From: Diphasiastrum complanatum
Lineage: Eukaryota; Streptophyta; Lycopodiopsida; Lycopodiales; Lycopodiaceae
Length of the DNA stretch: 64,000 nucleotides
Assembly (NCBI GenBank): GCA_029204225.1
Contig: CM055111.1
Span: 45,831,255-45,895,254, forward strand
Direction: 5' to 3'
Part shown: piece by piece, positions 12,332 through 24,108 of the stretch
Layout: each line of letters begins with the position of its first letter
Numbering within the stretch: position 1 is the first letter of the stretch
Notes under the pieces: generated by a model
Seen by the model: the letters and a program-made list of their open reading frames with translations, nothing else
Told to the model about the DNA's origin: nothing
The model's database searches: none
Program-made: the position numbers and the translations under genes

Positions 12332-12848
12332 TAGTTTAGGAAAGTTATAAGAAATCTGACAAATCCATCTCCATCTCTAGTGTATGTCAGATAGAGAATC
12401 TAGATTAGAACGATACCGTAAGCTTAGAGAGGAATTTTTATGAAGACAAAGTGAGAGTACTAGTCGAAGAAATCTAGACTAAATCACTGCCCAGTTACTT
12501 GAACTCCTAATTAGCTTCGGTATGGAGGGTCTTGCTGCACGTTTCACTTCTATATCAAAAATTAAATAAAATTATTTTAAAGGGACTTCTTCTGACGATG
12601 CAGATAGCTAAGTCTCACAATTTGAGTCAATAGCTAATGCAAATAATGAAGGTACTGACATAGACAAACTATGAATCTTCCTTGGTCTGCTAAGAAAGCA
12701 GGCGCGCATCTGGTATAGTCAAGTTGAACCAGGCCGTGTAGGAACCTGGTACCTGCTGAAAGATGCATTTCTGAACCAGTTCAGAGAAATCGGTTACAAT
12801 TTGAGAATTCTCGGACATCTGAACAATGTTTAGAAGAAGAGTAAAGAA
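12332..12848 (+). pseudogene. Gypsy gag, 5' part, interrupted by copia element A1
   Basis: After a leader, a frame with RIWYSQVEPGRVGTWYLL and KDAFLNQFREIG (12700-12795) matches the retrotransposon gag core, where a Trp-rich helix is followed by a W-x-x-L/F-K-x-x-F helix. The frame contains in-frame stops near 12672 and 12831. It is cut at 12848 by the 5' LTR of element A1 and resumes in the same frame at 19061 once one copy of the 5-bp duplication AAGAA is removed, giving SLRKYTRKVKNLIGKL next. Confidence 0.75.
12844..12848 (+). repeat. Target site duplication AAGAA, left copy
   Basis: AAGAA directly precedes the TG of the 5' LTR and is repeated directly after the CA of the 3' LTR at 19061-19065. 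Confidence 0.9.
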
Positions 12849-13641
12849 TGTTAAAATTGAAAAACAATCCATATTGATTTCTTGGCTTGCTACAAATGTT
12901 GTACCATGCAAGTATGTAGCTCATTAATGAAAAATGCCAAGTTTGGCCTACATAGAACTCGAGCTACATGGTTATGTATTATCTAGTTTGATAAATGCAA
13001 CTTGCATATAGTTCGTAGACATAGAATTAGCATGATTATGCTTGTAGAAACTCGTGGCAACTCACATGCATTAATTGTAAGTGATCCATAGTGACATGCA
13101 AGGCATGCACAAAGTTTAATGGACACATGCATGATGATTTGGACATTTCTAGTTAGAACTAGTACACTTGTAAAAAGTTGGTAGAATTTCATGCATGACA
13201 AGTGACAAATGTCACATAGACTCTAGATGTCACTTTAGATGTCGTTTTGGAGTGGATAGATATGGTTCTACCTCGAGCTACCTCAAACTCCATAAATATG
13301 TGTAGCTCTTCACACAATCAATAATGAAGAACCAAAGTTTTGTAGCTATCTCATGCCATTTTGGATCTAAACTATTTTGCTTGTTATCTCTCTATCTTTC
13401 TCTCTCTAACTCGTGTTGAAGCTAATGATTATACAGTGATATCTTGTACTTTTGCTAATTATTGATTCATTGCTATCATATTCAGTTGCATAGCATGCTA
13501 GATTGTGGATTATCCATTTCTTCTATACTAGACTTTGTTGATCAATCTAGAATCAGGTTATAGTGCCAATCACAAAGCTTAATTAAGATCAATCACTCTT
13601 GTGAACATTCCCCACACGTGTGAATTCTGGAAATTTTGTCA
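12849..13641 (+). repeat. 5' LTR of copia A1
   Basis: 793 bp, TGTTAAAATT...AATTTTGTCA, followed at once by the primer binding site. Holds the palindrome CACACGTGTG at 13613-13622. Any transcription signals are inferred only: a TATA-like CATAAATATG lies near 13290. Confidence 0.93.
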
Positions 13642-13654
13642 TGGTATCAGAGCC
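13642..13654 (+). other. Primer binding site, initiator tRNA-Met type (A1)
   Basis: TGGTATCAGAGCC immediately after the LTR; this is the standard copia primer site, complementary to the 3' end of the plant initiator methionine tRNA. Confidence 0.92.
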
Positions 13655-14386
13655 ACATTAAGCTTTGCATGCTAACAACTCTGATTGTACAAGAAACTGA
13701 GAGCTAAATCAAATAAAAAAATAGTTTTGCACTTTTTCTAACTTTTCTCTAAAGTGTATTTGGATCAAATCGGACTTGAACTGAATTTTTAGACCTGAAT
13801 TGAGGAAGTACGGAATTTTGGAATTCCACACGTGTGAATATCAGAGTTTTTCAGTCCCTTTGTTCTCCTTACTTATAGATCCAAAGATAGCAGTGTTATA
13901 GCTTAATGGAAAGCATTTGACCTGTACTTTTCATAGAAATTGAAATCAAATCAATCCGATGTGTCTAGCAAGAGTTACAAGCTCTTAAAGAGGATAGGGA
14001 TAGGTCCAAAATCTGAGTGACAGCGTTTTGATTTGATTCAATTATACTTTGTTTTGAATTCATTGTTTTGAGCATCCAACACAAGAAACTATAGAACACC
14101 CTTTGAGCCTTCTGAGTGTCAATAGTGTTTCCTTTTGAAGTATTTCACACTAACCAAATGTAGGATTCAAACCAGCCAAAGTGTCTCAAACCACTTTTTG
14201 TGTCTGATCTAGATAACTTGTCTTGTTGAATATTTGAGATTCATCTCATATATAGTTGCAAGTGTTTCACATAGGAAGGTAGTTCAACCTTGAAAATACC
14301 TATAGTGAAAGAGAGCAACAACTCTAAGTCTGATAGGAACAAGCTCAAACATATTTCAATCCAATAACTAAGAAGTCTTCATTATA

Positions 14387-14973
14387 ATGGCATCTCAGGG
14401 AGGATATCTTCTAGAAGCCAGTGAAAGACTAAACACTTCTAATTACTCAATTTGGAAGTTAAGAGTGGAGTATGTTTTGATTCTCCAGGATGTTATGGAT
14501 ATTGTGCTTGGTGTTGAGGAGGAGCCACAAACATAGGCTGAAATTCTTAAGTATAAGAAAAGAGCTAGAATGGCTCTACATTTCATTAAGATGAATGTAT
14601 CTAATGAAATTCTGAGAGAGATAGGATCTTGCACTACAACCAAAGAAGCTTGGGATGCACTAAAGACCATCTATGAAGCAAAGAATACTTCTAGAATACT
14701 CACTCTTAGGAATCAGATTTTCCAAAGTTTTCAAAGAAGTGAAGAGAGTGCATCTAACTATGTTCTGAGAGTTAAAGATTTACATAGAGAGCTTTCCTGT
14801 GTTGGTGTTACCATTAACCAAGTTGAGCTAATTCAAGTCATATTGAATGGCTTGAGAGATGACTATGATAATCTTTTCAGTCTTTTGCTATTAAGGAGGA
14901 ATTACCTAATCTAGAAACTCTCCAAGGAATTCTTATTTCTGAAGAATCTAGACAAAGCTATAAACTCTCCAGG
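14387..14973 (+). pseudogene. Copia A1 gag
   Basis: Start chosen at the first ATG after the leader (MASQGGYLLEASERLN), which aligns with the gag start of element D at 37294. Codon 50 is TAG (14534-14536) where related elements have Gln; the same stop is present in copy A2. A one-base loss near 14877 shifts the frame after DDYDNL. Gag forms the virus-like particle that packages the RNA. The zinc knuckle CFFCGKKGHYASNC follows in the next open frame at 15160-15201. Confidence 0.85.
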
Positions 14974-16545
14974 ATGAACAAACTTGAACATGGTGGAAGC
15001 GACAAAGCCCTCTTTGTCAAAGTCAAGCAGAAAGAAAGGAGTAAGAACCAATTCTCTCAAGCATACAACAAAGACAAAGCCAAAGATCGAGATCAAGATG
15101 GTGAAGAGGATGAAACATCTCATCCCTCTAACTCAAAAACCAAGAGGAGAAAAGTGAAGTGTTTCTTTTGTGGCAAAAAGGGGCACTATGCCTCTAATTG
15201 CTTTAAGAAGAAAAACCAACTCAAGCAAGCTCATATCTCCAAAGAGATTGAAGAAGATTCTATTACAAGTGATGGAGAAGGATCACTTATGGTGTCCAGT
15301 TTTTCGTCATCACCTTTCAAGAAAGATGGAGCTTGGTACATAGACAGTGAAGCCTCTTCACATATGTGTTGTTCAAAGGAGTCATTTGACTCAATCTTAC
15401 CTTTCAAAGGACTCAAGAGATCTATTTACACAGCTAATGATCATGAGTGTCCAATAGAAGGAATTGGCAACATTCCATTGAAACTTGCTTCTTCAAAAGT
15501 TCTTGCACTTTCTAATGTTCTTTTCATTCCAAAACTTACAAAGAACTTAATTAGTGTGGGAAAGTTGCTTGATAATGGTTGTGATGTAAAGTTCAACTCC
15601 AATACTTGTTTTATCAAGAAAAAAGATGAGATCCTTGCTAATGGAACTAGATGTTGTGAAATTTTTAAGTTGAATTCTTATGAGAATGCAAACCTTTGTG
15701 AAGTTGCTTTGTTATCTAAGGAGGAGCTGTGGCATAGAAGGTTGGGACATCCTAACTTTACATCTATGTCTTCTATGGTTAAGAAGGAGAAGGCTTTTGG
15801 TCTTCCAAAATCTCTTTCTAAAGATTTCAAGCCTTGTGAGGCTTGTGCCATTGCAAAGTCACACAGAAGGCCATATCAGAAGTCTTTTATAAAGACTACT
15901 TATCCATTGGAACTCATACATTCAGATGTACATTTTTCCTCTTCTAAAAGTATTGGTGGTGCAACATGTTTTGTCACCTTTATTGATGACTTTACTAGAT
16001 ACACTTGGTTGTATCTACTTTCTTCAAAGGCTACGATTTTTGATCACTTCCTTAACTTCAAAGCTTATGTAGAAAAACAGTTTTCTTGCAAAGTTAAAGC
16101 TTTAAGATGTGATGGAGGAGGTGAATATATCTCCAACAAGTTTCATAATTATTGTGAAGGTGAAGGAATAAAGAGAGAATTTTCTTGTGCCTATTCTCCA
16201 TCCCAAAATGGAGTAGCTGAGAGGAAAAACAGATCTTTATGTGAATGTGCTAAAGCAATTCGAGTAGCAGCTTCTTTGCCTATTGAATATTGGCGTGAAG
16301 CTATAAATTGTGCAAACTATTTGTGCAATAGATTACCTCACAATGCTCTTGCTGGAAAAACACCTTTTGAAGTCTTGTTTCAGAAAAAACCTAAGGTAGA
16401 TTACCTTAGAGTTTTTGTTTGTACTTGCTTTGCTAATATGCCCTTGGAAACAAGAGAAAGAGATGATCCTAATTCTCATGGTTGGATATGCATCCAACAA
16501 GAAAGCTTACAGGATCTATGTTCCCTCTACCTCAACTACAATTGA
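14974..16545 (+). pseudogene. Copia A1 gag end, protease and integrase
   Basis: Open frame of 523 codons: Lys-rich linker, zinc knuckle (15160-15201), protease, pre-integrase HRRLGHPN (about 15735), integrase core with HSDVHF (first Asp, about 15920), RCDGGGEY (second Asp, about 16108) and NGVAERKNR (catalytic Glu, about 16210). The protease active site reads DSEASSH instead of DSGASSH (near 15347), a G-to-A change that should abolish activity. A deletion of about ten bases near 16475 shifts the frame; the last codons of the ORF are not element protein. Confidence 0.9.
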
Positions 16546-17563
16546 GAGTAGAGATGTGATATTCCATGAAGATCAAAAATACATTCTTGAGAAGGCCAAG
16601 TTCACAGATTCTCACAAAGATAGTCCAATCATCACCCTTGAAGATTATAATGGAGAGATGGGACCGAGATTTGAGGAGGAGTCACCTCAAATTTTTTCAC
16701 CAAGGAGATCTCAAAGAGAAAGATCCAAGCCTAGAAGGCTTACCTATGAAGATAGAGGAAAGCAAGTGGAAATCAACTCCACTAATTGTGCCTTATTTAT
16801 TTCTCATGAGGAGCCGAAGGATGTATATGATGCTATCAACTCAAAGGAATGGTACCTTGCCATGAAGGAAGAATATGATGCTTTGATGGCCAATAATACA
16901 AGGGTGCTTGTGGATCTTCCATCCAACAAGCATACCATTGGTTGCAAATGGGTTTTTTGAGTCAAGTATAATCAAGATGGCACAATCAACAAGTACAAGG
17001 CTAGGCTTTGTGCTAAAGGATTTGCTCAAGTATATGGACTTGACTATGAGGAGACCTTTGCCCCAGTTGCAAAGATGGTGTCAATTAGAATCATAATTTC
17101 TCTTGCTTGTTTTTCAAATTGGCAAATTCTTCAACTAGATGTTTCTAATGCATTTCCAAATGGCTATCTAGAAGAAGAGATCTATATGGATCAACCTATT
17201 GGGTTCATCCATGATGAAGGAAAAGTCTGCTTGCTCTTCAAAAGTTTATATGGATTAAAGCAAGCTCCAAGGTCATGGTATTCTCGACTTAACACCTTTC
17301 TTGAGTCACTAGGATTTAATCTTAGTAACTATGATCCTTCCTTATATGTCAAGTTTTGTGATAAAGATATTGTCATCCTTCTTATTTATGTTGATGATAT
17401 CATTCTGACAGGAAGTTGTATCAAGTTAGTTGAGGAAACCAAGATTGCACTTGGAAAAGAGTTCAAGATGCAAGATCTTGAAAAAATTCACTATATTCTA
17501 GGATTAGAGATTGACTTTCTTAAAGATAAAGCTTTTGTATGTCAATCTAAGTGTAAAATGTAA
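16476..17563 (+). pseudogene. Copia A1 reverse transcriptase region
   Basis: Continues pol after the deletion: YASNKKAYRIYVPS, then the linker with FSPRRSQRERSKPRRLTYED, then the reverse transcriptase (KWVF, YKARLCAKGFAQVYGLDYEETFAPVAKM, LYGLKQAPRSWYS, IYVDDIILTG at about 17387). A TGA at 16958-16960 replaces an Arg codon (CGA to TGA) just after KWVF. Near 17556 about 75 bases are missing relative to copy A3, ending the frame. Catalytic YVDD is intact but the protein cannot be made whole. Confidence 0.88.
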
Positions 17564-18281
17564 AGGACTCTAACAGAGGTGATGAAAGATCCTTCAAAGA
17601 CATCACACTTTTTAGAAGTCTTATAGGCTCCTTAATATGGCTCACAATAACTAGACCTGACATAAGCTTTAGTGTTCATAAGTTGAGCAAGGCTATGCAG
17701 AATCCTTCAGTTTATCATTGGAAAAGACGAAGAGAGTGCTTAGATATATATCTTCAACTTTTGATTTTGGTTTATTGTATAAAAGTAAGGATCTTTCTAT
17801 TATTGGTTATTCTGACTCGGATTTTGCAAGTGATAGAGCAGATTGAAAATCTACAAGTGCTTATGTCATATATCTTGGAGGAAACTTGATATCTTGGCTT
17901 TCCAAAAAGCAAGATACTGTATCACTCTCATCATGTGAAGCTGAGTACAAGGCACTCACTACAACAACAAAGGAAGTGCTTTGGATCAAGAGGTTACTAG
18001 TGGAGCTAAAGATAATTATGGAAGAAAATATACCTATGATCATGTGTGACAACATTTCAGCTCAAGCCCTTGCCAACAACCCAATATTCCATGCAAGGAG
18101 CAAGCAAGTTGCACATCACTTCATGAGAGAGAAGCTCATTGGAGGTGAAATCAAATTGGAGCACATCGACACATCATCTTGCATTGCAGATATGCTCACC
18201 AAACCTTTGAGAAAAAGTTCCTTCAACAAGCATAGAGCCAACCTTGGAGTTATACCAAGATCCATGTTCAAATCAATATAG
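17564..18281 (+). pseudogene. Copia A1 RNase H region
   Basis: Remnant of the end of pol in at least two frames. RNase H landmarks are SSCEAEYKALTTTTKEVLW (about 17930), MCDNISAQALANNPIFHARSK (18042-18105) and LEHIDTSSCIADMLTKPL (18157-18210). The first RNase H Asp region (17800-17850) is frameshifted. The stop at 18279-18281 is about 17 bases before the 3' LTR. Confidence 0.85.
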
Positions 18282-18298
18282 ATCATTTTTAGGAGGAG

Positions 18299-19060
18299 TG
18301 TTAAAATTGAAAAACAATCCATATTGATTTCTTGGCTTGCTACAAATGTTGTACCATGCAAGTATGTAGCTCATTAATGAAAAATGCCAAGTTTGGCCTA
18401 CATAGAACTCGAGCTACATGGTTATGTATTATCTAGTTTGATAAATGCAACTTGCATATAGTTTGTAGACATAGAATTAGCATGATTATGCTTGTAGAAA
18501 CTCGTGGCAACTCACATGCATTAATTGTAAGTGATCCATAGTAACATGCAAGCCATGCACAAAGTTTAATGGACACATGCATGATGATTTGGACATTTCT
18601 AGTTAGAACTAGTACACTTGTAAAAAGTTGGTAGAATTTCATGCATGACAAGTGACAAATGTCACATAGACTCTAGATGTCACTTTAGATGTCATTTTGG
18701 AGTGGATAGATATGGTTCTACCTCGAGTTACCTCAATCTCCATAAATATGTATAGCTCTCCACAGAATCAATGATGAAGAACCAAAGTTTTGTAGCTATC
18801 TCATGCTATTTTGGATCTAAACTATTTTGCTTGTTATCTCTCTATCTTTTGTTATTGTTACACTGATATCTTGTACTTTTGCTAATTATTGATTCATTGC
18901 TATCATATTCAGTTGCTTAGCATGCTAGATTGTGGATTAGTTTGTACTAGTCTTTGTTGATCAATCTAGAATCAGGTTATAGTGCCAATCACAAAGCTTA
19001 ATTAAGATCAGTCACTCTTGTGGACATTCCCCACATGTGTGAATTCTAGAAATTTTGTCA
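18299..19060 (+). repeat. 3' LTR of copia A1
   Basis: 762 bp, TGTTAAAATTG...AATTTTGTCA, preceded by a purine tract. Compared with the 5' LTR it lacks about 30 bases around 18850 and has other single changes; the CACACGTGTG palindrome is altered to CACATGTGTG here. Confidence 0.92.
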
Positions 19061-19065
19061 AAGAA
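19061..19065 (+). repeat. Target site duplication AAGAA, right copy
   Basis: Pairs with 12844-12848 and marks the exact insertion site of element A1 in the gypsy gag frame. Confidence 0.9.
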
Positions 19066-20040
19066 TCCCTTCGCAAATATACACGAAAGGTTAAAAATCT
19101 CATAGGAAAACTAACCAGTGTATATCTCGTTCATATGCAGATCAAATGGTTTTTGGCTGGTTTACCACCAAAGATTGATCGGTATTGTAGACAAGGGGAC
19201 ATGACCTCCTTAGCAACAGTAATAGCTAGTGCCAAAAATTTTGAGACCTCGAAACTAGCACGAAAGCGACAATCAACTAGGAAATCTCGAAAGTCGAAGA
19301 CTAATTCTAGTGACAGCGAGGATGATTCTGATTCTAATTCAAGTACCAGTTCTTCAAGCTCAAAATCTGAAAACAGCGATTCATCAGAATCAGAAGCTGA
19401 CAAAGGAGAGAGAAAGAATAAACGACGAACTAAATGAAAGGATGACACGAAAACTGTTGAGGATAAGTCGTCAACTTCTAAAGTTGAAAAGCTTTGAAAG
19501 AGTAATATGGCTGACCTTAATAAAATGTTTAATGATTTGAAAGTGCAAATCTCTAAAGTTGCAGATAAAAGACCGAAAGCGTCTTCTTTCAACTCAGGAA
19601 TGTGGTGTACAAAATGTGGAACTTCAGGAAACACGAGCATTGAGAACTCAGTCTCCTTCTTCAAACAGCCTTTTGTTATACATCGGCACCCATTCTCATG
19701 CCTATCGCCCACATCATCTACCGTTGTCACCACCACCACCACCACCACCCTTTCTTCCATATGTTTGTTTATCATCAGTTCACTGTTCTTCTGAGAAATT
19801 TCCAATTTTTGATAGTCTTACCAAAGCGGCTAAAAGATCATTGCAAGTGTCTTGTGAAGACCAACTACTACCTACATTGGTTGTTCAGCTGAAAAGATCT
19901 ATAAAAGCAGGCGAAATAAAGAGGAAGATCCAAGAAGTTGAGGAGGAAAGGACGAAACTTAAGCAATAGTTGAGTCAGACCGATCTTGACCAAAAGAAAC
20001 TCTTTGGAGCAATGATAGTTGAATCCCCTCTTATGAAGCC
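19066..20040 (+). pseudogene. Gypsy gag, 3' part, after the A1 insertion
   Basis: Resumes the gag frame of 12332-12848: SLRKYTRKVKNLIGKL, then FLAGLPPKIDRYC, a basic patch (KRQSTRKSRKSKT) and a Ser/Asp-rich acidic stretch (about 19305-19400), typical for the C-terminal half of plant gypsy gag. After a stop near 19436 a second open stretch has MADLNKMFNDLKVQISKV and a partial zinc-knuckle-like WCTKCGTSG (about 19603), then a frame change into the His/Pro-rich segment RPHHLPLSPPPPPPP and SLTKAAKRSLQV shared with 3240-3633. No protease or polymerase follows in this orientation. Confidence 0.7.
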
Positions 20041-20774
20041 CAAAGAGATCCAAAAGTAATGGATCTAAAGAAAGAGCTGTAGAAAAGAAAGATGAAGACA
20101 ACCATGAACCTGCAAAATAAAGCGAGCTCCTCACCCAACGAGTGGTGGTCAAAGCTCGGCATTGCAAGGGTCCAAGGTTGCAACTGTAGAACTATCAATT
20201 CCTTCACCCTACCACCAAGCCTTCATCATGTTTCCTTATCGTTACCAAACCATCCATCCAGATCTGTTCCTACCACTAATTTTTTAATGATGAGTCCATC
20301 CCCTTGAGACTAATAGTCGAAGTATGTAGAACCTGCAGATCAAATGTTTTCCTTGAGACTGGAACTTCAACTGAGTAAAGAACTACGAAAACACCCAGAA
20401 GCAAAATAGAGAATACAAACCTCCCAGAAGATAGTACCTATCAAAAGACCAGAGATGAAATCGTCAATGGCAGATAAAAGTGATAAGAAATAAGACACGC
20501 GGGAAGCACTCAGACATGCAAGCTATGAAGTTGCTGGGAGCTCTCCAATTTTGAGAATGTCAACCACCTATAGCAATAAGACATTATGATCCAATTGCGA
20601 CAATTTGTGAAAAACAATTTTTGTGATAAGTGGCGACAATAAGCACTTGGTTTTATGTAAGCGAACGAGGATCTACGCTTTTCCAAGGTCAATCGAAGAT
20701 GCCAATGCAGAAGCGGAGCGACATTGTCCAATATGAGCTGTAGTGGGTCCTGCAACACATTAGGGGTGGGATGA
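20041..20774. other. Degenerate sequence between gypsy gag and LTR-like block
   Basis: Short frames only. The plus strand has gypsy-like scraps (for example TLFQGQSKMPMQKRSDIVQYEL near 20680) but nothing that can be assigned. No terminal repeat or primer site seen. Confidence 0.35.
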
Positions 20775-21474
20775 TGTTGGCTGATTCTAACGAATCCCCA
20801 AGATACTCGGATAGAGCTACCCAAGAGCACTTCTCATCTTAGACCAAGGAGGTCGCTGAGAAGATGAGACGAACAAAGATTGAGAGCCGACTATGAGAGC
20901 CGAGAAATGCTAGTTAGGAATGACAAGCAAGAACTGTGTAAGCCTCATGGTGAATCCTGAAAAATGGAATGACCATGTAGGAACTAGCATTTTTAGGCAA
21001 AGTAATAAATGCAAGTAGACCTCTCTTAAAGAAAGTAGAGTGAGCTACCTTTTGATGGTGACCTCTAGTGGAGAGCATAATTCCACTTGTAGTTTGTAAA
21101 ATATGGAAATTCTACTAGGATGCCACCTAAGGAGCCCTCTTGCTTATTTAAGAGACTTTGTCTTTGAAAGGAGGAGCTTTTTGTGAAATATACCTACTCC
21201 ATGCTGAAATGAGAAGAGCCTCCACGAGTTTTGGTGCATCCATTGAGCTCCTTGATCATGCTTGTTTCTTGAGTGAATGCATTCATGATCTTGTCCTTCT
21301 CTCCTTTGTGTGTGGTTGTGGTTTGTAAAGTGGATTAGATTTCCTGCTTTCCTAGAGTGGCTTAGATTTCATTTCTTGTTTGTGGATTAATATAGGAATC
21401 AGCATTCAGGTAAACTAAATAGACTGGGTTTGTGGTGTAGTTCTTGCATATCTTCTTACAACCATGTTCTTGAT
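20775..21474 (+). repeat. LTR-like block, inverted partner of 8715-9408
   Basis: Starts TGTTGGCTGATTCTAACGAA and stays homologous (in reverse complement) to 8715-9408 up to CCATGTTCTTGATG. About 700 bp and non-coding, consistent with an LTR. A primer site does not follow directly, so it may be a solo LTR or a 3' LTR whose element has gone. Confidence 0.65.
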
Positions 21475-21935
21475 GTTCTTAGGATGTCCAAGAATCGAAA
21501 GACTGGTTGGTTTCTTGATTCTTGGACTTCTAAAATGTTGTAGATTAGTTTCTTGTTTAAATTTTGTGGATTAATGCAGGTGTAGCTTCAGTGTAGAATG
21601 TTTAGGATCTGATTGTAACTTGCTTTTAGAGTAGGTAGCTGTAGAAACTGTTGAATGTTCATTTGGGCTGTATGCTGATCTGTAAATGAATGTTCATGGC
21701 TTGAATCTTTGTTTAAGTGTGAGTTCTTTCAAGAGAAAATGAAGTTGAGTGTCCTCTGACAGGCAAGACAATATACAATGATAATCCGTCCATTCTGTCT
21801 GGTTTGGACATTGTAATATCAAGAAAACATCTATAAATGCCCAATGAGTCTGGTAACATACAGAAATGGTTCCGTGAACAAGAAGTAAGAGAAAGTACCA
21901 GCAAACAGATCCTCCCAAGTAGAGGATCTGTCAAC
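21475..21935. other. Gene-free stretch
   Basis: AT-rich sequence between the LTR-like block and the antisense gypsy remnant. It contains partial direct echoes of the LTR end (GTGGATTAATGCAGG at 21568 resembles GTGGATTAATATAGG at 21383). No coding frame supported. Confidence 0.4.
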
Positions 21936-23290
21936 AGATACCCACTCATTGTGCTCGATTTCATAAATGGAATCAGCGTCTAACAACTTTTGCAACTCTT
22001 GCTTTATCAGCTCTGTGTAGTTCAGGTTGCAGTGGTAATAACGACTCACCTTGGGGACTGCTCCATCCACCAAGGGTATGGTGTGTTGGACTACTGTTGG
22101 TGGGATTCCCTTCAGATCTCTGTAATTCTAGGCAAAACAGTCCTTGTACTCCACCAACAATGATTGTAACTGCTTGAATTGTGTGGGTGTTAACTGCTCT
22201 CTCACATGCACGATCATTTCTTCTTCATCTAGCTCGACAAGATTCATCGGTTGTGTTCGTGCAGGTCCCTCGAAGACATGTTCTGCTGGTTTCTGACTTT
22301 GATCAGGTTCTCGCTGTGCTTGCGGTATTATAATTATCACATTGTCCAGGGTATAATTCTTAAGGTCTCATGCATCTCGTGTACTAGTTCTCGACAAAAT
22401 TTCTCCTTCATCATATTGATCTTAGCCCGACCGGTCATCTTTTGATTATCTGTCATCTGAAAAGAAGATGACGCTGTATCAGAGTTCATCATGATTGACT
22501 TCAAGGAATCCAACACCTTCTTCTTTTCTTTTCTTGTCATAAAGTTGGATTCGTCCTTGTTGTCTTTCTTCGGATCTGGTGCAACATTCGCCTTGTGGTT
22601 GTGAATATCAATATCCATTGTAGCTATAGCTTCTTTGGGTAGATCACTCCATCGGATCACCTGGTTGTAGCATTGTTTCAACTAGTTCTTCTTATTCGTA
22701 GGTGTCTTTGGTGGATCTATCTTTGAAACTTTCGCCATAGCAGATTTTTGCGGCGTTGGGGGGGGGGGGGGCTCCTTGGATGGATTGGTCTTCTTTTTGT
22801 AGCATCTTGAGAAAAAATATCCTCCCTTGCCACAAAGGTTGCACTCATGATCCTTTCTTCCTTATGCCATGTGAATAAAAACCTGTGATATGATTCTACA
22901 AATGTAATTTGTGAATTTCAAGAGACTATATTTGAACATCTTCAACAATCTAGAAGGATCTACCTCACAAACCTAAGAATCAATCTTCACAGTAATGACT
23001 AGTCACTTGGAAACTTTGCTTTGATCACCAAGACAAAAGCAATCGTGCTCAGTAGGAGTGCTCATATTTCAGAACAGTCTCCAGTTACCTTGGAAAAACC
23101 TTCGTTCGAGATCCATAGGGTCTGAGTCTGACAACTGGCAGAAATAGCGGGCCATTTCCTAGGTCGCTTTATCAAAATAGGGTTCCGCACACAATCTTTG
23201 AATCAAATCACTCAGATCCAATCTCCTATTGGACTCATCAAATAACAATGACTCTTTCTTTTGAAAGTTGAAATGGATATGAAAGCGATT
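21936..23290 (-). pseudogene. Antisense gypsy gag to reverse transcriptase N-terminus
   Basis: On the minus strand from about 23290: gag segment LDLSDLIQRLCAEPYFDKAT, an in-frame TAG, then EMARYFCQLSDSDPMDLERRFF (about 23160-23090); a zinc-knuckle CNLCGKGGYFFSRC at 22843-22802; a Pro run encoded by G14 (22758-22771); KKVLDSLKSI; then the pre-RT region LTPTQFKQLQSLLVEYKDCFA (about 22195) and the start of the reverse transcriptase, IKQELQKLLDADSIYEIEHNEWVS, ending at 21936. The His of the CX2CX4HX4C zinc knuckle is Tyr here. The remnant stops at the codon just before PIV, exactly where the plus-strand fragment at 9409 starts. Confidence 0.78.
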
Positions 23291-24108
23291 TGATACCTAG
23301 ATTTTCCTTTTCACTCTCAACACTTGAGATTCTTGAACAAAAGATGGGTTTTGTTTCAAATACATGAAAATCAAATTTAATCACTTCTTTTGAACTCACT
23401 CTTGACCCAAATAATCTCGCACTTGAGATTTAGAATGAATTTGATTTGATTTGACAACATACTATACCACCAATTTTTCACAAAGCTTAAAAAATTAGAC
23501 AACTAAAGATTCACAAAGATCTCAACCATGCATGAATACACAAATATGGACTCCTCCTCATTCTAGATATCCAATGGGATCACAAATTGACTCTCACACT
23601 CTCACAAAGAAAGTTGAATAGAACTCATTTGAGTTTCATACATTCTATGTCAATTTTTGCTCAACAAATTGAATTCAATCACTCCTATTGGATTCCACCA
23701 ATTACTCTACTTTTTAAGACTTGGAATGAAATTCAAAATCAAAAGTTGTGATTTTTCTCACTAAGATATTGTGCTTCAAAGATCCAATACCACTTAGAAA
23801 GATTTGATCACCTAGGAGAAGACACATTCTTCACCTATTACAACACATAATGAGCTTCTAGGTCTTGCTCTCTACAAAGGAACTCTTTAGAAAATTGAAT
23901 CTCTCTCTACACATTTGCCATAGACGCCTTAATGACTCTTTTCAAACCTTACAATCACTCAAACAAATTGAGTAGGGTTGAACAATGTGACTTGGATCTC
24001 AATCTCTTTTCTAGAACTCTCAATTTAAGCCAATCTATGTCAAATTCTACAAAAGATTTGCTATGAAAATCGAAGGACGGTAAAGCTTTCATGCTTACTA
24101 TCCTCAAT
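23291..24108. other. Gene-free AT-rich stretch
   Basis: No supported coding frame, LTR border or tRNA. Could be the leader or LTR of the antisense gypsy element (its 5' side lies here), but no primer binding site complementary pattern was recognised. Confidence 0.4.

Larger units (their letters stand above)
12849..19060 (+). mobile_element. Complete copia LTR retrotransposon A1
   Basis: Structurally complete: 5' LTR 12849-13641, primer site 13642-13654, gag-pol 14387-18281, purine tract (AGGAGGAG ending 18298), 3' LTR 18299-19060, and a perfect 5-bp target duplication AAGAA (12844-12848 and 19061-19065). Gene order gag-protease-integrase-reverse transcriptase-RNase H defines Ty1/copia. It inserted into the gag of a gypsy element. 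Coding capacity is lost through several stops, frameshifts and deletions listed under its parts, and the two LTRs differ by many substitutions and small deletions, so the insertion is not recent. Confidence 0.95.
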
